Source: Acidobacteriaceae bacterium (GTDB lineage: Bacteria; Acidobacteriota; Terriglobia; Terriglobales; Acidobacteriaceae). Taken from it: DNA of 64,000 nucleotides. The position numbers and the translations under genes are program-made. Below the pieces are notes generated by a model that saw nothing but the letters and a program-made list of their open reading frames with translations, did no database searches and was not told the DNA's origin. Positions 60,761 to 64,000 of the stretch are shown here, piece by piece; position 1 is the stretch's first letter; the number at the start of each line of letters is the position of its first letter. The DNA is taken from contig PLDC01000014.1 in the NCBI GenBank assembly GCA_003134995.1, positions 62,001 to 126,000 of the forward strand, read 5' to 3'.

Positions 60761-60988
60761 ATGACGTCTAGGCACAAAGCGGTGAGCACAGCCTCAAGCA
60801 CAGAACCGCGTTTGAGCGCTCTCCGCAGCGCTCCACCCGATAGCTGGATTGCGCTTTCTGAGGATGAAAGTGCCCTCATCGCCGTAGGTTCCACTTATGA
60901 AGAAGTCGTGGCGAAGAGCGAAAAAGCCGGTGTATCCGATCCCATTTTAATCAAGACGCCGAAGAGTTGGGCTCCGTTTTCAATGTGA
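60761..60988 (+). CDS. small DUF5678-like protein
   Basis: 75 aa. PPDSWIALSEDESALIAVGS, TYEEVVAKSEKAGVSDPILI and KTPKSWAP match the short DUF5678 pattern (W.A...E..V.A.G.....A...A...G...P). It overlaps the start of the next gene by 22 bases. The pair is common together. A TTG two codons upstream is another possible start. Confidence 0.75.
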   Translation: MTSRHKAVSTASSTEPRLSALRSAPPDSWIALSEDESALIAVGSTYEEVVAKSEKAGVSDPILIKTPKSWAPFSM

Positions 60989-61407
60989 GCATAAGGATCC
61001 CTTACAAGAAGTTCCCCGACACAAGGGGCGAGGTCGGATACTTCGCCGCAATACCGGTCAATATAGCGCTTCCCGCGAAGAACTCGCCACGATCCAAAAG
61101 ATTTGAGGCCATCATAGATTCCGGGGCTACTCGTTGTGTGTTTCACGCGCAACTTGGTAAAGCCATCGGACTGGATGTCATCAAGGGAGAGCCGGAAACC
61201 ACCAACGGCATTGCAGGGCCGACGACAGTCTACCTTCACAACATATCTCTCTACGCGCCGGGAGGGATTATCGCGCTCTGCGCCGCTTTTTCGCTTGATC
61301 TGCCTATCGCCGGGCTGCTTGGGATGAGGGGATTTTTCGACAACTTTAAAATTACATTCGATCCTACCGTTCTTCAATGCGAGCTTGAGAGACTTTACCT
61401 GGCCTGA
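60967..61407 (+). CDS. retropepsin-like aspartic protease-fold protein
   Basis: 146 aa. FEAIIDSGATRCVFHAQLGK holds the DSG motif (as D-T/S-G of retropepsins) and LPIAGLLGMRGFFDNFKITF is the matching C-terminal hydrophobic-Gly block. A single catalytic Asp per chain implies a homodimer. The start is TTG at 60967, inside the preceding gene, so translation is coupled. Substrates are unknown; the family is usually paired with the DUF5678-type small protein. Confidence 0.8.
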   Translation: MGSVFNVSIRIPYKKFPDTRGEVGYFAAIPVNIALPAKNSPRSKRFEAIIDSGATRCVFHAQLGKAIGLDVIKGEPETTNGIAGPTTVYLHNISLYAPGGIIALCAAFSLDLPIAGLLGMRGFFDNFKITFDPTVLQCELERLYLA

Positions 61408-61478
61408 GTTTCGAGCGGGCCGGCATCACACTGTGCCGTGACTCACTCCTTGGCAGTCAACAATGCTAAACTTCCACC

Positions 61479-62600
61479 ATGCTGGCCGGCTACGCGGTGC
61501 ATGCAGAACACTCCCGCGGACGCCGTTTCCCTGAACCGCCTCATCCCTACCGCAACGATTTTCAGCGTGATCGCGACCGCGTCATCCACGCTCGCGCCTT
61601 TCGCCGGCTCGAGGATAAGACTCAGGTTTTCACGCGCCGCTATTCCGACCACTTCCGCAACCGCCTCACTCACACCATCGAAGTAGCGCAGATCACGCGC
61701 ACCGTCGCCGGAGCGCTCTCCCTCAACGTGGATCTCGCCGAAGCGCTCGCGCTGGTGCATGATCTCGGCCATCCTCCATTCGGCCACGCCGGCGAAAAGG
61801 CCCTTGATGCCGCCATGCGCGCCCACGGCCTCTTCTTCGACCACAACCTGCATGCCCTGCGCATCGTCGAAGATTTCGAGCAGCGCTACGCCGCCTTTCG
61901 CGGCCTGAATCTAACCTTCGAAGTGCGCGAAGGCATCATCAAGCACTCGCGCGATTACGATGCCGCGAAACATCCGGAACTCGCGGAGTATCTTCTCGAC
62001 CAACGCCCTCCGCTAGAAGCCCAGCTCATCGACCTCACCGACGAAATCGGCTACAACACCGCCGACCTCGACGACGGCTACGAAGCCCATCTCCTCACGC
62101 TAGAGCAAATTCGCGCCGGCGTGCCCGTCTTCGAGCAATTCTTCCGCGAAGTCGAACAGACGTATCCGAACGCCCCCGAAAAATTAAAATTCAACGAAAC
62201 TCTGAAAAAAGTTTTCAACCGCCTAACCGGCGACCTGATCACGAATACTCAGACGCGGTTAAAACAATCGAGCATCGAAACGTTAGAAGATGTCCGCCGA
62301 CACGAAGAGCGCGTAGCCGCCTTCAGCCCCGCAGCAGAAGCAGAACGCAAGCAGATCAAAGACTTCCTCTACGAGAATCTTTATTACAGCGCGTCGCTCT
62401 CTGAAGAAAAAGACGACGCCGAGCGCATCATCTCAGAACTATTCGTCTTCTGGATGGAGCGACCATCCGCCCTGCCGCATTACTACCAGGAGAAAGCCCA
62501 GCAGGAATCTCTACCCAGAGTAGTCTGCGATTACATAGCAGGTATGACCGACCATTTCATCATCGAGCAATACGAAAAGCATTGCGGCAAGGAGTCGTAA
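61479..62600 (+). CDS. dgt: deoxyguanosinetriphosphate triphosphohydrolase-like protein
   Basis: 373 aa. HD-domain metal site: RLTHTIEVAQITR (first His), HDLGHPPFGHAGE (His94-Asp95), LTDEIGYNTADLDDG (Asp). The family hydrolyses dNTPs to deoxynucleosides and triphosphate, setting dNTP pools; FRRLEDKTQVFTRRYSDHFR is the Dgt/type-2 signature. The start MLAGYAVHAEHSRGR is the first in-frame ATG after the preceding gene. Confidence 0.93.
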   Translation: MLAGYAVHAEHSRGRRFPEPPHPYRNDFQRDRDRVIHARAFRRLEDKTQVFTRRYSDHFRNRLTHTIEVAQITRTVAGALSLNVDLAEALALVHDLGHPPFGHAGEKALDAAMRAHGLFFDHNLHALRIVEDFEQRYAAFRGLNLTFEVREGIIKHSRDYDAAKHPELAEYLLDQRPPLEAQLIDLTDEIGYNTADLDDGYEAHLLTLEQIRAGVPVFEQFFREVEQTYPNAPEKLKFNETLKKVFNRLTGDLITNTQTRLKQSSIETLEDVRRHEERVAAFSPAAEAERKQIKDFLYENLYYSASLSEEKDDAERIISELFVFWMERPSALPHYYQEKAQQESLPRVVCDYIAGMTDHFIIEQYEKHCGKES

Positions 62601-62802
62601 TCATCAGGGATTAAAGGCGAAAAACAGCGTCAAAGCCCCAGATTTACCCCGTGATACCCCGTGCACTCCGTGGTAAAGGTCTTCGAGGTCATGAAGTGGC
62701 ACAACTCAGGTTTCCGATCTCCATACAGCAGTTTTTATATCAGGTTTCCCAAAATTACCCTCCCGGAACCCTTCCAGTTATCCCCACCGCCCATACCGCG
62801 AG

Positions 62803-63064
62803 TATAATCTCTTACATATCAAGCACTTAGCCCGTCAACCTGCGGAGCAGGTTTGGCATCCCACATGTAATACAAAGGGCAGGTGCCAGCAGAGATTTGG
62901 GTGCCTGAAGTTTTCAGGTATGCGTTGCGTCAGCGCACACCGGCAAAGCGGCCACCGCATTGCTTCGGCTGTTTAGGGGACGCAATTAAAAATCACGCAA
63001 CACGCCCGTTACGGCGTGCTGGAGTGGAGCCCCCAAACGCTCCCCCAACTTGGAGGAACTTATC
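62803..63064 (+). promoter_or_regulatory. promoter and long structured leader of ompA-like gene
   Basis: A perfect TATAAT at 62803-62808 (weak -35, ttatcc) would start an about 250-base leader with hairpins AACCTGC-gga-GCAGGTT (62837-62853), CCTGAA-gtt-TTCAGG (62904-62918), and CACGCC-cgttac-GGCGTG (63001-63018), ending in GGAGG before the ATG. The gap 62601-62800 holds a mosaic-type accccgtg word (62650-62685) and nothing else I can name. No known riboswitch consensus is met. Confidence 0.5.
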
Positions 63065-63931
63065 ATGAACCGCCGCATTCTAGTTACTCTGCCACTGGCC
63101 GCATTGCTCGCGCTTCCGGCTATGGCGCAAACTTCGTCTTCATCGACTCAAGATCAATCCACGCCAGCTATGCAGCAGTCGACACAGTCCGCCGACAATG
63201 CAACCGGCAAGCAGCCTCTGCAACCACCCAGCCGCGAAGGCTTCTGGGGACGCGTGAATCCGTTCGCCCGCAAGAACTACGTCAAGCGGCAGACCGATCC
63301 CATTCGCGACCGCGTCAATGAGTTGGACGACTTGACCGCCTCCAACAGCAGAAATATCAAAGACACAGACGCGCGCGCCCAAGCCGGAATCCAGCTAGCC
63401 TCAAACAAGGCCGCTGAAGCCGACCAGCACGCCATCGACGCCGGCAACAAGGCCACCATGGCGCAGCAGAGCGCGCAGCAGGCCAGCACCCGCATCCAGA
63501 CCGTCGAAACGGTCGTAGGCAACATCGATCAATACAAGGCCTCGAACCAAACCGAAATCCGTTTCCGTCCGGGCCAGACCGTGCTGAGCAAGAACGCCAA
63601 GGACGCACTCGATGAAATGGCGACCAGCGTACAAGGCCAGCGCGGCTACATCATCGAAGTGCAGGGCTTCTCGTCCGGCAAAGGCCAGATCGCAATCCAA
63701 AGCTCGCAGAAGATGGCCGAGTCCGTGGCGCGCTACCTGGTCCTCAACCACGAGATTCCCGTCTACCGCATCTACATCGTCGGCATGGGCAACGCCCCGG
63801 TTGAAGGCGCAGAGACCAAGCACATCAGCGGCGGACGAGTAGAAATCAGCCTGCTGAAGAACGACCTGGAGCAGCTCTCCAGCAACTCGTCAGCACCAAA
63901 CTCAATGGACGCGCCACAACAGCCGAAATAA
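63065..63931 (+). CDS. OmpA-family outer-membrane-linked protein
   Basis: 288 aa. Signal peptide (MNRRILVTLPLAALLALPAM-AQ), a Gln/Ser-rich stretch, a helical coiled-coil region rich in Ala (IQLASNKAAEADQHAIDAGN...), and a C-terminal OmpA-like domain: TEIRFRPGQTVLSKNAKDAL, YIIEVQGFSSGKGQIAIQSS, ARYLVLNHEIPVYRIYIVGM. The last binds peptidoglycan. The helical middle part replaces the usual beta-barrel, so the protein is periplasmic or lipid-tethered by other means. A strong GGAGG supports the start. Confidence 0.9.
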   Translation: MNRRILVTLPLAALLALPAMAQTSSSSTQDQSTPAMQQSTQSADNATGKQPLQPPSREGFWGRVNPFARKNYVKRQTDPIRDRVNELDDLTASNSRNIKDTDARAQAGIQLASNKAAEADQHAIDAGNKATMAQQSAQQASTRIQTVETVVGNIDQYKASNQTEIRFRPGQTVLSKNAKDALDEMATSVQGQRGYIIEVQGFSSGKGQIAIQSSQKMAESVARYLVLNHEIPVYRIYIVGMGNAPVEGAETKHISGGRVEISLLKNDLEQLSSNSSAPNSMDAPQQPK

Positions 63932-64000
63932 TTAGTCAAATCACCTGGGACCAAGGGCACGCCTCGCTCAAAGTCCCTCCCCCAAAAAACCCTTCGCGCA

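Noticed and set aside
62880-63010. GEMM (cyclic-di-GMP) riboswitch before the OmpA gene
   Set aside because: ggcaaa and ggacgcaa occur in the right order, but spacing, the GNRA tetraloop helix and the receptor do not fit the consensus.

Overview
The window is a bacterial chromosome segment, most likely from an Acidobacteriota soil bacterium of the Terriglobia/Koribacter type. This is inferred from gene content and style, not from a marker tree. The supporting traits are paired Ser/Thr kinases with a TolB/FlgO-like segment and TPRs, several DinB-fold proteins, secreted HAF-type and PQQ-like propellers, a two-domain ThyX, a dnaG-rpoD pair, a tdh-kbl threonine-degradation cluster, and many mosaic intergenic repeats. 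The sequence is moderately GC-rich and most genes have clear Shine-Dalgarno (SD) sites.

Layout. 0-5 kb: two translationally coupled Ser/Thr kinases (the first cut by the window edge) and a HEPN-protein pair. 5-11 kb: bactofilin, two DinB proteins, a SnoaL-like protein, RNase R and a tRNA-Pro(GGG). 11-20 kb: a MerR regulator, a 12-codon lysine-rich micro-ORF with its own promoter and terminator, hydantoinase B, tdh-orf-kbl, and pyrB-pyrC. 20-31 kb: membrane and secreted proteins, a broken stress-protein gene, hemB, a histidine kinase, mutS2 and a HAF-repeat protein. 31-35 kb: dnaG, a candidate structured RNA, and rpoD with a TTG start. 35-44 kb is an accessory island: Fic, orphan antitoxins (DUF433, HigA), a decayed restriction-modification-like locus, a PD-(D/E)XK nuclease gene between terminators, a hairpin-rich gene-less stretch, an amber-interrupted gene and several unknowns. 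44-64 kb returns to core functions: SDR, SUMF1-domain protein, recA, thyX, fabG, dienelactone hydrolase, purH, a TPR protein, dGTPase and an OmpA protein with a long leader.

Three patterns stand out. (1) Repeat words that form intergenic hairpins also occur in frame inside dnaG, rnr, mutS2 and purH, like Rickettsia palindromic elements. (2) Two small genes (53.8 kb and 56.1 kb) each lie between direct repeats of a neighbour's gene end; one pair differs only synonymously, which suggests recombinational capture from a diverged relative. (3) In the restriction-modification-like locus an XRE regulator carries two ACCCGTAAT boxes over its own start codon, and the same box forms a perfect palindrome just upstream of a methyltransferase gene that is now broken, beside an apparently intact nuclease-like gene.
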